Positions 40,978 through 49,405 of a DNA stretch of 64,000 nucleotides are shown in pieces. The stretch is taken from the NCBI RefSeq assembly GCF_026968045.1, contig NZ_JAPVBQ010000001.1:1-64000 (forward strand), in the 5' to 3' direction. Numbering within the stretch: the first letter of the stretch is position 1; each line of letters opens with the position of its first letter. Under the pieces are notes generated by a model. It searched no databases and was not told the origin of the DNA. It worked only from the letters and a program-made list of their open reading frames with translations. This stretch comes from Modestobacter sp. VKM Ac-2977 (GTDB lineage: Bacteria > Actinomycetota > Actinomycetes > Mycobacteriales > Geodermatophilaceae). A program made the translations under genes and the position numbers.

Positions 40978-42638
40978 CAGCCGCGGCGGCGGATGGCGTC
41001 GAACAGCACGCCCTGCAGGTCCTCGGGGTCCAGTGCCTGGTAGGCCGCACCGCCGGTCGCCTCGCCGATCTGCTCCAGCGCGCCGAGGTCGGCGTCGGGG
41101 CCCAGCGCGATCCCGATGACCTTCACCGGGCGCTCCGGGTCGGCCTCGGCGCGCAGGGTGTCCAGCAGGGCGGGCAGCTCGATGGCCGCCGCGTCGTCGT
41201 CGTCGGTCCCGTCGGTGATGAGGACGACGCTGTTCACCGCGTTCGGGTCGTAGGCCTCCCGCGCGGCACGGACGGCGGCGAGGGTCGTGTCGTACAGCCC
41301 GGTGCCGCCGGGGGCGAGCAGGTTGGGCAGGGTGTCGAGCTGCTCGTCGACCAGCTCGCGCTGCGTCCGGCCACCGGCGTCGGCCCCGAGAGCGCGCAGC
41401 GGGGCCAGCTCGACCCAGTCGCGCTCGCCGTCGAGCTGGTAGGCGAAGCCCCAGACGCCGCCGGAGTAGGAGTCCGGCAGCAGGGTGAGTGCGCTCTTGG
41501 TGGCGTCGCGAGCCAGGGTGGCGCGGGTGCCGTCGCCGGCCGGGGCGTTCATCGAGGTGGAGACGTCGATGACGGTGAGCAGCCGGGACGGGGTGGCCAG
41601 GCTGGACAGCCGGCCGAGCAGGGCCTGCACCGCGGCGGCGTCCAGCTCCAGCGGCTCCGGCGCCTCCGCCTGCACACCGGTGCCGGGGCCGGCGCCCTCG
41701 GGCGCGGTGCCGGCGGCGTCGCGGAAGCCGGCGGCCCGGGCCTGCTCGCCGGCCGAGGCGGCGGTCAGCGCGTCGACCACGGCGTCCACGGCCGCGGAGT
41801 CCTCCTCGGCGGAGGGCAGCCGCAGCACCGGGTAGTCCAGGGACGGGGAGCCCTCGCTCGGGTAGATCGCGACGAGGGAGTCGGAGCCGGCGGCGCGGTT
41901 GGCGGCCAGCACCTCCTGCTCGCTGACCGGCACCAGCGGTGCGTCGGCCCCGTTCTCGGTGCCGGTGGCCAGTGCGTCGGCGACGGTCGGCACGTCGCCC
42001 CGCCCGGCGGCCAGCACGGCCTCGACGACGGCGTTGTCGGCGTCCTCCCCACCGCCGAGCGACTGCCGGACGGCGGCCAGCACGGACAGCCCCTCGGCGC
42101 TGGCGGCCAGGTCGGGCACGGCCAGCGGTCGGCCGGTGGTCAGGGCCTCGCCCCAGCTGGGCGCGTCGTCGGTCCAGCCCAGCTCGTCGGCGGCGGCCCG
42201 GCTGGTGGCGAGCACCAGCGGTGAGGTGGCCAGCGACCCGGCGACCTCGAGGTCGGCGCTGCTGGCGCGGGCGGCCCACAGGGAGGAGTCGGGCACCCAG
42301 ACCTGGGGCAGCGAGTCGGCGCCGAGGGAGCCCAGCGCGGCCAGGGTCTGCAGCGGCTCGGTCGCCTCGACGTCCGCCACGGCGCATGCGTCGCCACCGA
42401 GCGGCAGCGGCTCGGCCAGCAGTTCCCGCACCAGCGTGCCGAGCTCGGGGGCCACCGTCACGCGGACCGTCTCGGTCTCCTCGCAACCGGCGGCCTCTGC
42501 CGTCCCGTCGTCCGGGCCGGAGACGAACCAGGCGACGCCGGCGATGAGTGCCGCGGCGACCACGACGGCGAGCCCGGCGAGCAGGGCCGGTCGGCTGGCT
42601 GTCCCGGGCCGGGCGGGAGTACGGGCGTGCCGCCCCAT
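40977..42638 (-). CDS. Membrane-anchored substrate-binding/VWA fusion protein
   Basis: A 553-residue protein. An N-terminal signal-anchor (residues about 18-42, PALLAGLAVVVAAALIAGVAW) is followed by an extracellular solute-binding-like domain (WVPDSSLWAARAS, SPLVLATSRAAADELG, AIYPSEGSPSLDYPVL), then a von Willebrand A domain from about residue 350 (LLTVIDVSTSMNAPAGD, the D-x-S-x-S MIDAS, and LITDGTDDDDA). VWA domains bind metal and protein ligands. Partner unknown. It is convergent with the heptose operon across a shared terminator. Confidence 0.85.
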   Translation of the reverse strand: MGRHARTPARPGTASRPALLAGLAVVVAAALIAGVAWFVSGPDDGTAEAAGCEETETVRVTVAPELGTLVRELLAEPLPLGGDACAVADVEATEPLQTLAALGSLGADSLPQVWVPDSSLWAARASSADLEVAGSLATSPLVLATSRAAADELGWTDDAPSWGEALTTGRPLAVPDLAASAEGLSVLAAVRQSLGGGEDADNAVVEAVLAAGRGDVPTVADALATGTENGADAPLVPVSEQEVLAANRAAGSDSLVAIYPSEGSPSLDYPVLRLPSAEEDSAAVDAVVDALTAASAGEQARAAGFRDAAGTAPEGAGPGTGVQAEAPEPLELDAAAVQALLGRLSSLATPSRLLTVIDVSTSMNAPAGDGTRATLARDATKSALTLLPDSYSGGVWGFAYQLDGERDWVELAPLRALGADAGGRTQRELVDEQLDTLPNLLAPGGTGLYDTTLAAVRAAREAYDPNAVNSVVLITDGTDDDDAAAIELPALLDTLRAEADPERPVKVIGIALGPDADLGALEQIGEATGGAAYQALDPEDLQGVLFDAIRRRG

Positions 42639-42807
42639 CTGGGTTCTCCGTCGTGTCTGGTCCGTGCAGGTGCCGAGCGGACGTCGCGGGGCGACGCGTG
42701 CTGTCGCGTCGGTTCGGCACTCTACCCAGTTCTGGGCGACCGACGGTCGCCGATCCTGCCCGCTGCGTGCGGTTGGTGACCCTCCGTGGTGGAGATGGTG
42801 GGGCGGG

Positions 42808-43800
42808 TCAGCCGGCCTGGGCGGCGACGGCATCGCGTTGCGCGGCGAACCACGCCACGGTGCGCCGCAGGCCCTCCTCGGACGACACGCTGGGGTGCCA
42901 GTTGAGCCGCTCGGCGGCCAGCGTGGTGTCCGGGCGGCGCACCTTCGGGTCGTCGACGGGGAGGTCGATGAAGCCGACCTCCGACGCCGACCCGGTGAGC
43001 CGGACGATCCAGCGGGCCAGCTCCAGCATCGACAGCTCGTCCGGGTTGCCGATGTTCATCGGGCCGGTCTCGGAGCTGAAGGCCAGTGCCAGGATGCCGC
43101 GGACCGTGTCGTCGACGTAGCAGATGGACCGGGTCTGGGAGCCGTCGCCGGCCACGGTCAGCGGCCGGCCGGAGAGCGCCTGGCCGACGAAGGCGGGGAT
43201 GGCCCGGCCGTCGTCCGCGCGCATCCGGGGGCCGTAGGTGTTGAAGATCCGCACGATCGCGGTGTCGATGCCCTGCGAGGTCCGGTAGGCGGTGGTCAGT
43301 GCCTCGCTGAACCGCTTGGCCTCGTCGTAGACCCCGCGGGGGCCCACCGGGTTGACGTTGCCCCAGTAGTCCTCGCGCTGGGGGTGCTGCAGCGGGTCGC
43401 CGTAGACCTCGGAGGTGGAGGCCAGCAGGAAGCGGGCGCCCTTCTCCTTGGCCAGGCCGAGGGCGTGCAGGGTGCCCAGGCTGCCGACCTTGAGGGTCTC
43501 GATCGGCATCTTCAGGTAGTCCAGCGGGCTGGCCGGCGAGGCGAAGTGCAGCACCAGGTCGACCGGGCCGGGTACGTGCACGTAGTCGGTGACGTCGCAG
43601 CGGACCAGCCGGAAACCGGGGTGCTCCATCAGGTGCAGCACGTTCTGCGGGGATCCGGTCAGGAAGTTGTCCAGGCAGACCACCTCGACGCCCCGTTCGA
43701 GCAGCTGCTCGCACAGGTGCGAGCCCAGGAAGCCGGCGCCGCCGGTCACCACTGCCCGACCGATCTCCCGTGTGCTCCGTGCCGCCTCGTGCACCGCCAT
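42808..43800 (-). CDS. UDP-glucuronate decarboxylase (UXS-type SDR)
   Basis: A 330-residue extended [22 protein letters not shown] is the NAD+ motif, [22 protein letters not shown] and [18 protein letters not shown] are characteristic of UXS enzymes, and [13 protein letters not shown] carries the Y-x3-K catalytic pair. It likely converts UDP-glucuronate to UDP-xylose; the related dTDP-glucose dehydratases lack the ASPxSP segment. UDP-xylose would supply glycan synthesis at the neighbouring loci. It stands alone. Confidence 0.9.
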   Translation of the reverse strand: MAVHEAARSTREIGRAVVTGGAGFLGSHLCEQLLERGVEVVCLDNFLTGSPQNVLHLMEHPGFRLVRCDVTDYVHVPGPVDLVLHFASPASPLDYLKMPIETLKVGSLGTLHALGLAKEKGARFLLASTSEVYGDPLQHPQREDYWGNVNPVGPRGVYDEAKRFSEALTTAYRTSQGIDTAIVRIFNTYGPRMRADDGRAIPAFVGQALSGRPLTVAGDGSQTRSICYVDDTVRGILALAFSSETGPMNIGNPDELSMLELARWIVRLTGSASEVGFIDLPVDDPKVRRPDTTLAAERLNWHPSVSSEEGLRRTVAWFAAQRDAVAAQAG

Positions 43801-43876
43801 CCCTGCTCCCGTTCTGCCGAGTCCGCGCGCCGTGCACCGCGGATCCCCGCGCCACTACCCGGAGATCAACTCCGCG

Positions 43877-43896
43877 ACACTTCGCTGCCGAAGTGT
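43877..43896. promoter_or_regulatory. Palindrome upstream of the decarboxylase
   Basis: ACACTTCG (43877-43884) and CGAAGTGT (43889-43896) are perfect 8-base arms with a 4-base spacer, 77 bases before the decarboxylase start. A likely operator. Confidence 0.5.
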
Positions 43897-43916
43897 TCCC
43901 CTGCACGACGACCGAC

Positions 43917-43952
43917 GGGCCGCCGGCCTCCCGTGAGGGAGACCGGCGGCCC
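43917..43952 (-). terminator. Strong hairpin terminating the branched-chain amino-acid operon
   Basis: GGGCCGCCGG-C-CTCCC (43917-43932) pairs with GGGAG-A-CCGGCGGCCC (43937-43952) across a GTGA loop, with a single mismatch. It lies about 65 bases beyond the SBP stop on the minus strand. Confidence 0.7.
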
Positions 43953-43958
43953 GTACGG

Positions 43959-44013
43959 CCCCGACCAGAGGCTCACCCCCGAGCGCGCGAGGGGTGAGGA
44001 GGACGGGGTCCTC
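43959..44013. repeat. Dispersed palindromic repeat, family 3, copy A
   Basis: Outer arms CCCCGACC (43959-43966) and GGACGGGG (44001-44008), inner arms CTCACCCC (43972-43979) and GGGGTGAG (43991-43998). The arrangement and CCAGAGGCTC segment are shared with 58524-58572. It is immediately downstream of the SBP stop. Confidence 0.65.
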
Positions 44014-44015
44014 TC

Positions 44016-45371
44016 TCAGTCGATGACCGACTCCTCGTTCGGGATGCCGTTCTCCGGGACCTCGGCCGGCTCACCGTCGTAGGGCTCGATCGGTGCGTCG
44101 CCGATGTCGGTCAGCTGCACCGGCTCGACCTGCTCGGTGGTGTCACCGGTGATCCGGCTGATCGACATGCCGGCGGTGCCCATGTGGCTCTCCTCGGAGT
44201 AGCGGAACGGTGCGAGCACCGGCCCCTCCCAGTCGCCGCCGGCGATCTCGATCGCCTCGACCAGGTCGTCGCGCGTCGGGTTCTGACCGGCCGCCTGCAG
44301 GGCCTGCACGGTGGTGTAGGCCTGCGCCATGCCGTAGATCCGGTAGTTGGTCAGCTCGCCCTCACCGCCGCACTCGTCCCAGATCCGCTGGAACTCCTGC
44401 ACCCACGGGTTGTCCGGCTCGTCGACCGTCGGCAGGTAGTCGGTGGTCAGCGCGCCGTCGAGCAGGCTGGCGTCGCTCACCTGGCCCTGCGAGAAGTTGT
44501 TCAGCAGGTTGCCGACCAGCGTCGGGTCCGAGCCCACGTTGGAGTAGAACCACTGCGGGTCGTAGCCGAGCTGCAGCGCGGTCAGCTGCGACAGCGCCGT
44601 GTAGCTGGGCACGTTGAAGCCGACGACGAAGTCCGCCCCGGCGGCCTGCAGGGCGGCGATCTGCGGGCCGACGTTGGTGTTGCCCGGGGTGTAGCGCTCG
44701 GCGGCCACGATCTGGTCGTCGATGTACTGGCGGATGCCGGCCTCGCCGTCCTCGCCGAAGTCGTCGTCCTGGAGGAAGAGCCCGACCTTCGCGTCCGGGA
44801 AGTTCTCGGCGATGTACTCACCGATGATCTTCCCCTCGCTCTCGTAGTCGGTCTGCCAGCCGAAGGTGTAGGGGTTCGTCTCCGGGTCCGCGCCCCACAG
44901 CAGGGAGCCGGAGGAGACGAACAGGTCGGGCACGCCCTCGCTGTTCAGGAAGTCCAGGACGGCGCTGTGCGTCGGGGTGCCGAGGCCGCCGACGATGGCG
45001 AAGACCTCGTCCTCCAGCACCAGCTGGTTGACCACCTGGCTGGTGGTGGTCGGGTTGTAGGCGTCGTCGCGGTAGATGTAGTCGATCGTCCGGCCGTTCA
45101 CCCCGCCCGCCTCGTTGAGGCAGTCGAAGTAGGCATCCGCACCGGTCGGGATCTCGCTGTAGCCGGGGGCGGCCACACCGGTGAGCGGGAAGTGGGCGCC
45201 GAGCTTGATCGAGTCCTCGGTGATGCCGATGTCGGACGCCTCGTTGGCGCCGGCGTCGCCGCCACCACCGCCGTCCCCGCCGCCGTCATCGCTCCCGCCA
45301 CAGGCGGCGAGGGTGGATGCGGCGGTGGCGGCGGCGATGGCGGTCATGAGACGTCGAGAGGATCTGGACAA
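44016..45371 (-). CDS. Branched-chain amino-acid ABC transporter, substrate-binding protein
   Basis: A 451-residue lipoprotein from a TTG start with AGGAG about 6 bases upstream; ATG 45347 is an alternative. The signal ends with LAACGG (lipobox, lipidated Cys), followed by a Gly/Asp-rich linker. IKLGAHFPLTGVAAPGY and FAIVGGLGTPTHSAVLD are type I periplasmic-binding-protein elements of the LivK group. It presents a branched-chain amino acid, amide or related ligand to the LivHM permeases. Last gene of the operon. Confidence 0.9.
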   Translation of the reverse strand: MSRSSRRLMTAIAAATAASTLAACGGSDDGGGDGGGGGDAGANEASDIGITEDSIKLGAHFPLTGVAAPGYSEIPTGADAYFDCLNEAGGVNGRTIDYIYRDDAYNPTTTSQVVNQLVLEDEVFAIVGGLGTPTHSAVLDFLNSEGVPDLFVSSGSLLWGADPETNPYTFGWQTDYESEGKIIGEYIAENFPDAKVGLFLQDDDFGEDGEAGIRQYIDDQIVAAERYTPGNTNVGPQIAALQAAGADFVVGFNVPSYTALSQLTALQLGYDPQWFYSNVGSDPTLVGNLLNNFSQGQVSDASLLDGALTTDYLPTVDEPDNPWVQEFQRIWDECGGEGELTNYRIYGMAQAYTTVQALQAAGQNPTRDDLVEAIEIAGGDWEGPVLAPFRYSEESHMGTAGMSISRITGDTTEQVEPVQLTDIGDAPIEPYDGEPAEVPENGIPNEESVID

Positions 45372-45460
45372 CGGTTCTCCTCTGGTGCTGTCCGGGCTTC
45401 GTTGCCCGGGGGTGTGTGGGGGGTCGTGGGGCCGGGAGCGGCGGTTCGGTCTGGTCGTCC

Positions 45461-46639
45461 TCACCCCCTGCTCGGCTGGGCGGCCGACCGCTTCGCCTGG
45501 CGGGTGAGCCAGCGCATGCGGAGGGTGCCGACGACGCCGGCGGGGGCGAAGATCATCGCGACGATGAGCACCACGCCGTAGACGAAGGGGGCCAGCTGGG
45601 CGGCCTCGGTGTTGTCCAGGCCCCAGCCGGCACCCAGGTCGGTGACGAACGGCGGCAGGAAGACCAGCAGCGCGGAGCCGAGCAGGGCGCCGAGCAGGCT
45701 GCCCAGCCCGCCGATCACGATCGCGGTGAGCAGGGCCAGCGAGAGCACCAGCGTGAAGCCGCTGGGGGCGGCCAGCCGGACGACGAGGGCCAGCACCCCG
45801 CCGGCCAGCCCGGCCGCTGCGGCGCTCACCACGAAGGCGAGCACCCGCCACGCGCCGAGGTTGATCCCGGCCAGTTCGGCGGCGACCTCCTGGTCGCGCA
45901 CCGCGCGCCAGGTGCGGCCGATCCGACTGCGGATCAGGTTGGCCAGCAGGAAGTAGGTGATCAGCAGGCAGATGGCGCCGAGGTAGGCCAGCCACTTGGT
46001 GTTCGTCGCCGAGTTGCCCGAGACGGCGCTGATGAAGGACTCGAAGACCTCCGGGGCCCGGGGGGCCCGCACCCGCATGCCCTGCTCGCCGCCGAGGACG
46101 TCGTGGAAGTAGATCGCCAGGCCGGGCAGGCCGACGGCGAGGGCCAGCGTGGCGCCGGCGAGGTAGGGGCCGTGCAGCCGGGCGGCGGCCACCCCGACCA
46201 GGGCGCCCACGGCGGTGGCGACGACGATCGCGGCCAGCAGGATGAGCGGCAGCGGCAGCGGCTCGTCGGCGGAGAGGAACAGCGCTGTGGTGTAGGCGCC
46301 CACCGCCATCAGTGCGCCGTGACCCAGGGAGATCTGGCCGTTCATCCCGGTCAGCACGGTGAGGCCGCCGGCCGCGATGGCGTAGTAGGTCAGCGTGGCC
46401 AGCTGGGAGTTGGTGAACGGGTCGGTGATCTCCAGCAGCACCACGGCGCCGACGGCCGCGATCAGCAGCACCAGCAGGTGCCGCAGCAGCGTCGACTGGG
46501 GGAGCAGGCTGCGGCGCCGGGTGGCGGTGGGCTCGTCGGCGCCGGCGGTCGCCTCGGTGGGGGCCTCCTCGGAGGCCTTGCCGGCGGTGGCCGTGCCCGC
46601 GCCGTTCTTGCCCGTGGTGGGGCTCTGCAGGTCGCTCAT
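45461..46639 (-). CDS. livM: Branched-chain amino-acid ABC transporter permease, LivM-like
   Basis: A 392-residue membrane protein with a 50-residue charged N-terminal extension before the first helix. Helices include AIAAGGLTVLTGMNGQISLGHGALMAVGAY, shortened here to GQISLGHGALMAVG, the LivM hallmark, and the cytoplasmic loop TWRAVRDQEVAAELAGIN that docks on the ATPase. It pairs with LivH and starts one base after it. Confidence 0.92.
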   Translation of the reverse strand: MSDLQSPTTGKNGAGTATAGKASEEAPTEATAGADEPTATRRRSLLPQSTLLRHLLVLLIAAVGAVVLLEITDPFTNSQLATLTYYAIAAGGLTVLTGMNGQISLGHGALMAVGAYTTALFLSADEPLPLPLILLAAIVVATAVGALVGVAAARLHGPYLAGATLALAVGLPGLAIYFHDVLGGEQGMRVRAPRAPEVFESFISAVSGNSATNTKWLAYLGAICLLITYFLLANLIRSRIGRTWRAVRDQEVAAELAGINLGAWRVLAFVVSAAAAGLAGGVLALVVRLAAPSGFTLVLSLALLTAIVIGGLGSLLGALLGSALLVFLPPFVTDLGAGWGLDNTEAAQLAPFVYGVVLIVAMIFAPAGVVGTLRMRWLTRQAKRSAAQPSRG

Positions 46640-46640
46640 G

Positions 46641-47525
46641 TCATGCCCTCCGAGCCGTGCTGCTGGCGAACAGGCCACCGGGGCGCACGAGCAGCACGAT
46701 CATCAGGATGACCAGGGCGGCGACGTTGACCAGTGCGCTTCCCCGCTCGACGTAACCGCTGACGTAGCTCAGGGCCAGGCCCAGGATCAGCCCACCGACG
46801 ATGGCGCCGATGGGGGAGTCCAGGCCGCCGAGCACGGCGGCGACGAACCCGAACACGATCAGGCTGTCCATGTAGGCGGGGTAGACGAACTCCCCGCCGG
46901 CGATGAGGAGCCCGGCCAGCGAGCCGACGACCGCGGCGAGCGCCCAGCCGAGGGTGAGCATCCGGCCGACCCGCACGCCGAGCAGCCGGGCGACCTCCTG
47001 ACCGAAGGCCGAGGCGCGCATCGCCAGGCCGATCCGGGTGAACCGGAACAGCACCACCAGCAGCGCCATGGTGACCAGCACCGCGGCGATCACCCAGACG
47101 CTGTTCGGGGTGAGCGCGATCCGGTTGTCGCCGACCTGGAAGCCCTCCAGCCCGAACGGCGTCGGGAACGACTGGAACGCCGAGCCGAAGACGATCGCGA
47201 TCGCGGCCTGGATGGCGACGAAGAGGCCGAGGGTCACGATGACCGCGTTGAGCTCCGGGCCGCCCTCGACGGGCCGGATGACGACCCGTTCCACGATGGC
47301 GCCCAGCACCAGCCCGGAGAGCAGGGCGACGACCAGCGCCACCCAGTAGGACTGCCCGGCCTGGATCAACGCGAGGGCGATGAAGGTCGTCGCCGCCGCC
47401 ATCGAGCCCTGGGCGAAGTTCACGATCCGGGTGGACCGCCAGATCAGCACCAGGGCGAGGGCGAAGGCCGAGTAGACCATGCCCTCGGTCAACCCGGTGA
47501 GGGTGACGTTCACGAAGTACTGCAC
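46641..47525 (-). CDS. livH: Branched-chain amino-acid ABC transporter permease, LivH-like
   Basis: A 294-residue permease. GLTEGMVYSAFALALVLIW and RIVNFAQGSMAAATTFIA are the N-terminal LivH motifs, RFTRIGLAMRASAFGQEVARLLG is the coupling loop, and GGLDSPIGAIVGGLILGL is the conserved C-terminal segment. Upstream of livM by one base. Confidence 0.93.
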   Translation of the reverse strand: MQYFVNVTLTGLTEGMVYSAFALALVLIWRSTRIVNFAQGSMAAATTFIALALIQAGQSYWVALVVALLSGLVLGAIVERVVIRPVEGGPELNAVIVTLGLFVAIQAAIAIVFGSAFQSFPTPFGLEGFQVGDNRIALTPNSVWVIAAVLVTMALLVVLFRFTRIGLAMRASAFGQEVARLLGVRVGRMLTLGWALAAVVGSLAGLLIAGGEFVYPAYMDSLIVFGFVAAVLGGLDSPIGAIVGGLILGLALSYVSGYVERGSALVNVAALVILMIVLLVRPGGLFASSTARRA

Positions 47526-47571
47526 GGAGGAGGTGCCTTCCTGGCGGTGCGGAGGGGACTCGGGGAGTGGG

Positions 47572-48342
47572 TCAGAAGCCCAGGTAGGCGTGCCGGAGGT
47601 CCTCGTCGGCCATCAACGTGCGGGCGGAGTCGGTGACGACCACCCGGCCGAGGTTGAGGACGACGCCCACGTCGGCCACCGACAGGGCGCTCCGCGCGTT
47701 CTGCTCGACCAGCAGGACCGACAGCCCCTCGTCGTCGACCAGTCGGCGGAGCAGGCCGAAGATCTGCGCCACGATGCGGGGTGCCAGGCCCAGCGACGGC
47801 TCGTCCAGCAGCAGGATCCGCGGCTGGGCCAGCAGCGCCCGCCCGATCACGAGCATCTGCCGCTCGCCGCCGGAGAGGACGTGCGCCGGCTGGTCGCGGC
47901 GCTCGGCGATCCGGGGGAACAGGTCGTAGATGCGGTCGTACTCGCTCTTCTCGACCTTGCCGCGGAACAGCGCCCCGACCCGGAGGTTCTCGTGCACGGT
48001 GAGCTCGGCGATGACGCCGCGCCCCTCTGGCACGTGGGCCATGCCCCGGCCGACCATCGACTCGACGGAGGCGGAGGTGATGTCCTCCCCGTCCAGGACG
48101 ACCCGGCCCGAGGAGCTCCGGACCAGCCCGCTGACGGTGCGCAGCAGGGTGGTCTTGCCGGCGCCGTTGGCACCCAGGACGGCGGTGATCCGGCCGGTGT
48201 CCGCGCGCAGCGAGACCCCGTCCAGTGCCCGGACCGCCCCGTAGGAGGAGGTGAGGTCCTCGACCTCCAGCAGCGCCGGGCCGGCGGCGGTGCCCCCGTC
48301 GGTCGCGACCGCCGTGCTTCCGTGTGCGCGGGTGTCAGCCAT
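47572..48342 (-). CDS. livF: Branched-chain amino-acid ABC transporter ATP-binding protein, LivF-like
   Basis: A 256-residue ATPase. Walker A GANGAGKTT, Q/MAHVPEGRGV (the LivF PEGR loop), signature LSGGERQML, Walker B LLLDEPSLGL and switch His region LVEQNARSA. It overlaps livG by 8 bases. It hydrolyses ATP to drive uptake. Confidence 0.94.
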   Translation of the reverse strand: MADTRAHGSTAVATDGGTAAGPALLEVEDLTSSYGAVRALDGVSLRADTGRITAVLGANGAGKTTLLRTVSGLVRSSSGRVVLDGEDITSASVESMVGRGMAHVPEGRGVIAELTVHENLRVGALFRGKVEKSEYDRIYDLFPRIAERRDQPAHVLSGGERQMLVIGRALLAQPRILLLDEPSLGLAPRIVAQIFGLLRRLVDDEGLSVLLVEQNARSALSVADVGVVLNLGRVVVTDSARTLMADEDLRHAYLGF

Positions 48343-49270
48343 GGTGGCGCCCTCCGTCGGTGCGGGTCGTGCCGGCCGCGTCCTCCTCGGCGGTGACCTC
48401 GTCGCCGAGGTAGGCCTCGGTGACGGCGGGGTCGGCCTGTACCTCGGCCGGGGTGCCGGCGGCGATCTGCCGCCCGGAGTCCAGGACGGTGATCCGGTCG
48501 CAGACCCGCATGACCAGGTCCATGTGGTGCTCGACCAGCAGCACGCTCATCCGGCCGGACAGGGTGCGGATGAGCTCGCCGAGCTCGTGCATCTCGTCCT
48601 CGGCGAGACCGCTGGCGGGCTCGTCGAGCAGCAGCAGGTCGGGGGCGGAGACCAGTGCCCGGGCCAGTGCGACCCGCTTCTGCACCGGGTAGGGGAGGCC
48701 GCCGGGGTAACGGCCGGCGTGCTGCTGGGCGCCCAGGTCGCTCAGCGCGGCCAGGGCCCGGGCGCGCAGCTCCCGCTCGTCGCGGTCGGAGCGCGGCAGG
48801 GCGAACAGTGCGGAACCGAAGCCGGCCCGGGCGTGCCGGTGGGCGCCGATCATGACGTTCTCCAGCACGGTCATGCCGGGGAAGAGGCCCACGCCCTGCA
48901 GGGTGCGGGAGATGCCCAGGCCGGCCAGCTGGTGCGGCTTGAGCCGGCGGAGCGGCTGGCCGCGCCAGGTCATCTCACCGGCCGTGGGGCGCACGATCCC
49001 GCAGGCGACGTTGAACAGCGTCGTCTTGCCTGCGCCGTTCGGGCCGATCAGCCCGTGCACCTGGCCGGGCTCGACCACCAGCGAGACCTCGGAGAGCGCG
49101 ATCACGCCGCCGAAGGCGACGGTGATCCCGGTCATCTCCAGGCTGGCAGAGGGGGCGCGGTCGGTGTCCGGGGCAGCGGTGCGGTCGATCGCAGTGCTGC
49201 CTGCAGTCGGGGTCGGCTGCGCCAACGGGCCCACGGCTCCTTTGCCTCGGGTACCCCGTCCGCCGGGCAT
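48335..49270 (-). CDS. livG: Branched-chain amino-acid ABC transporter ATP-binding protein, LivG-like
   Basis: A 311-residue ATPase, with about 45 extra N-terminal residues. Walker A GPNGAGKTT, Q-loop ISRTLQGVGLF, a divergent signature LPYPVQKRV in place of LSGGQ-type, Walker B LLLLDEPASGL and LVEHHMDLV. The changed signature is seen in some LivG proteins. It is the first gene of the operon and divergent from the PucR regulator. Confidence 0.92.
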   Translation of the reverse strand: MPGGRGTRGKGAVGPLAQPTPTAGSTAIDRTAAPDTDRAPSASLEMTGITVAFGGVIALSEVSLVVEPGQVHGLIGPNGAGKTTLFNVACGIVRPTAGEMTWRGQPLRRLKPHQLAGLGISRTLQGVGLFPGMTVLENVMIGAHRHARAGFGSALFALPRSDRDERELRARALAALSDLGAQQHAGRYPGGLPYPVQKRVALARALVSAPDLLLLDEPASGLAEDEMHELGELIRTLSGRMSVLLVEHHMDLVMRVCDRITVLDSGRQIAAGTPAEVQADPAVTEAYLGDEVTAEEDAAGTTRTDGGRHHG

Positions 49271-49345
49271 GGCGCGGCGGACGAGTGCCGGATGATCCGA
49301 CTCCCCGAGCGTGCGGTGCGGTGAGAGCCGTCACAATGGGCGCGG

Positions 49346-49365
49346 AGCACAGCGATCGCTGTGCT
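49346..49365. promoter_or_regulatory. Perfect 20-base palindrome between livG and pucR-like gene
   Basis: AGCACAGCGATCGCTGTGCT is an uninterrupted 20-base palindrome, 76 bases from the livG start and 41 bases from the regulator start. It is the best candidate operator for the regulator. Confidence 0.7.
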
Positions 49366-49405
49366 TGCTTGTGCAGTGTGCCGTGTGTCACAGAGGGGGG
49401 GCGAG

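Noticed and set aside
42808-43800. HldD (ADP-heptose 6-epimerase) completing the heptose pathway
   Set aside because: The [10 protein letters not shown] and TSEVYGDP motifs are those of UDP-glucuronate decarboxylases, not HldD.
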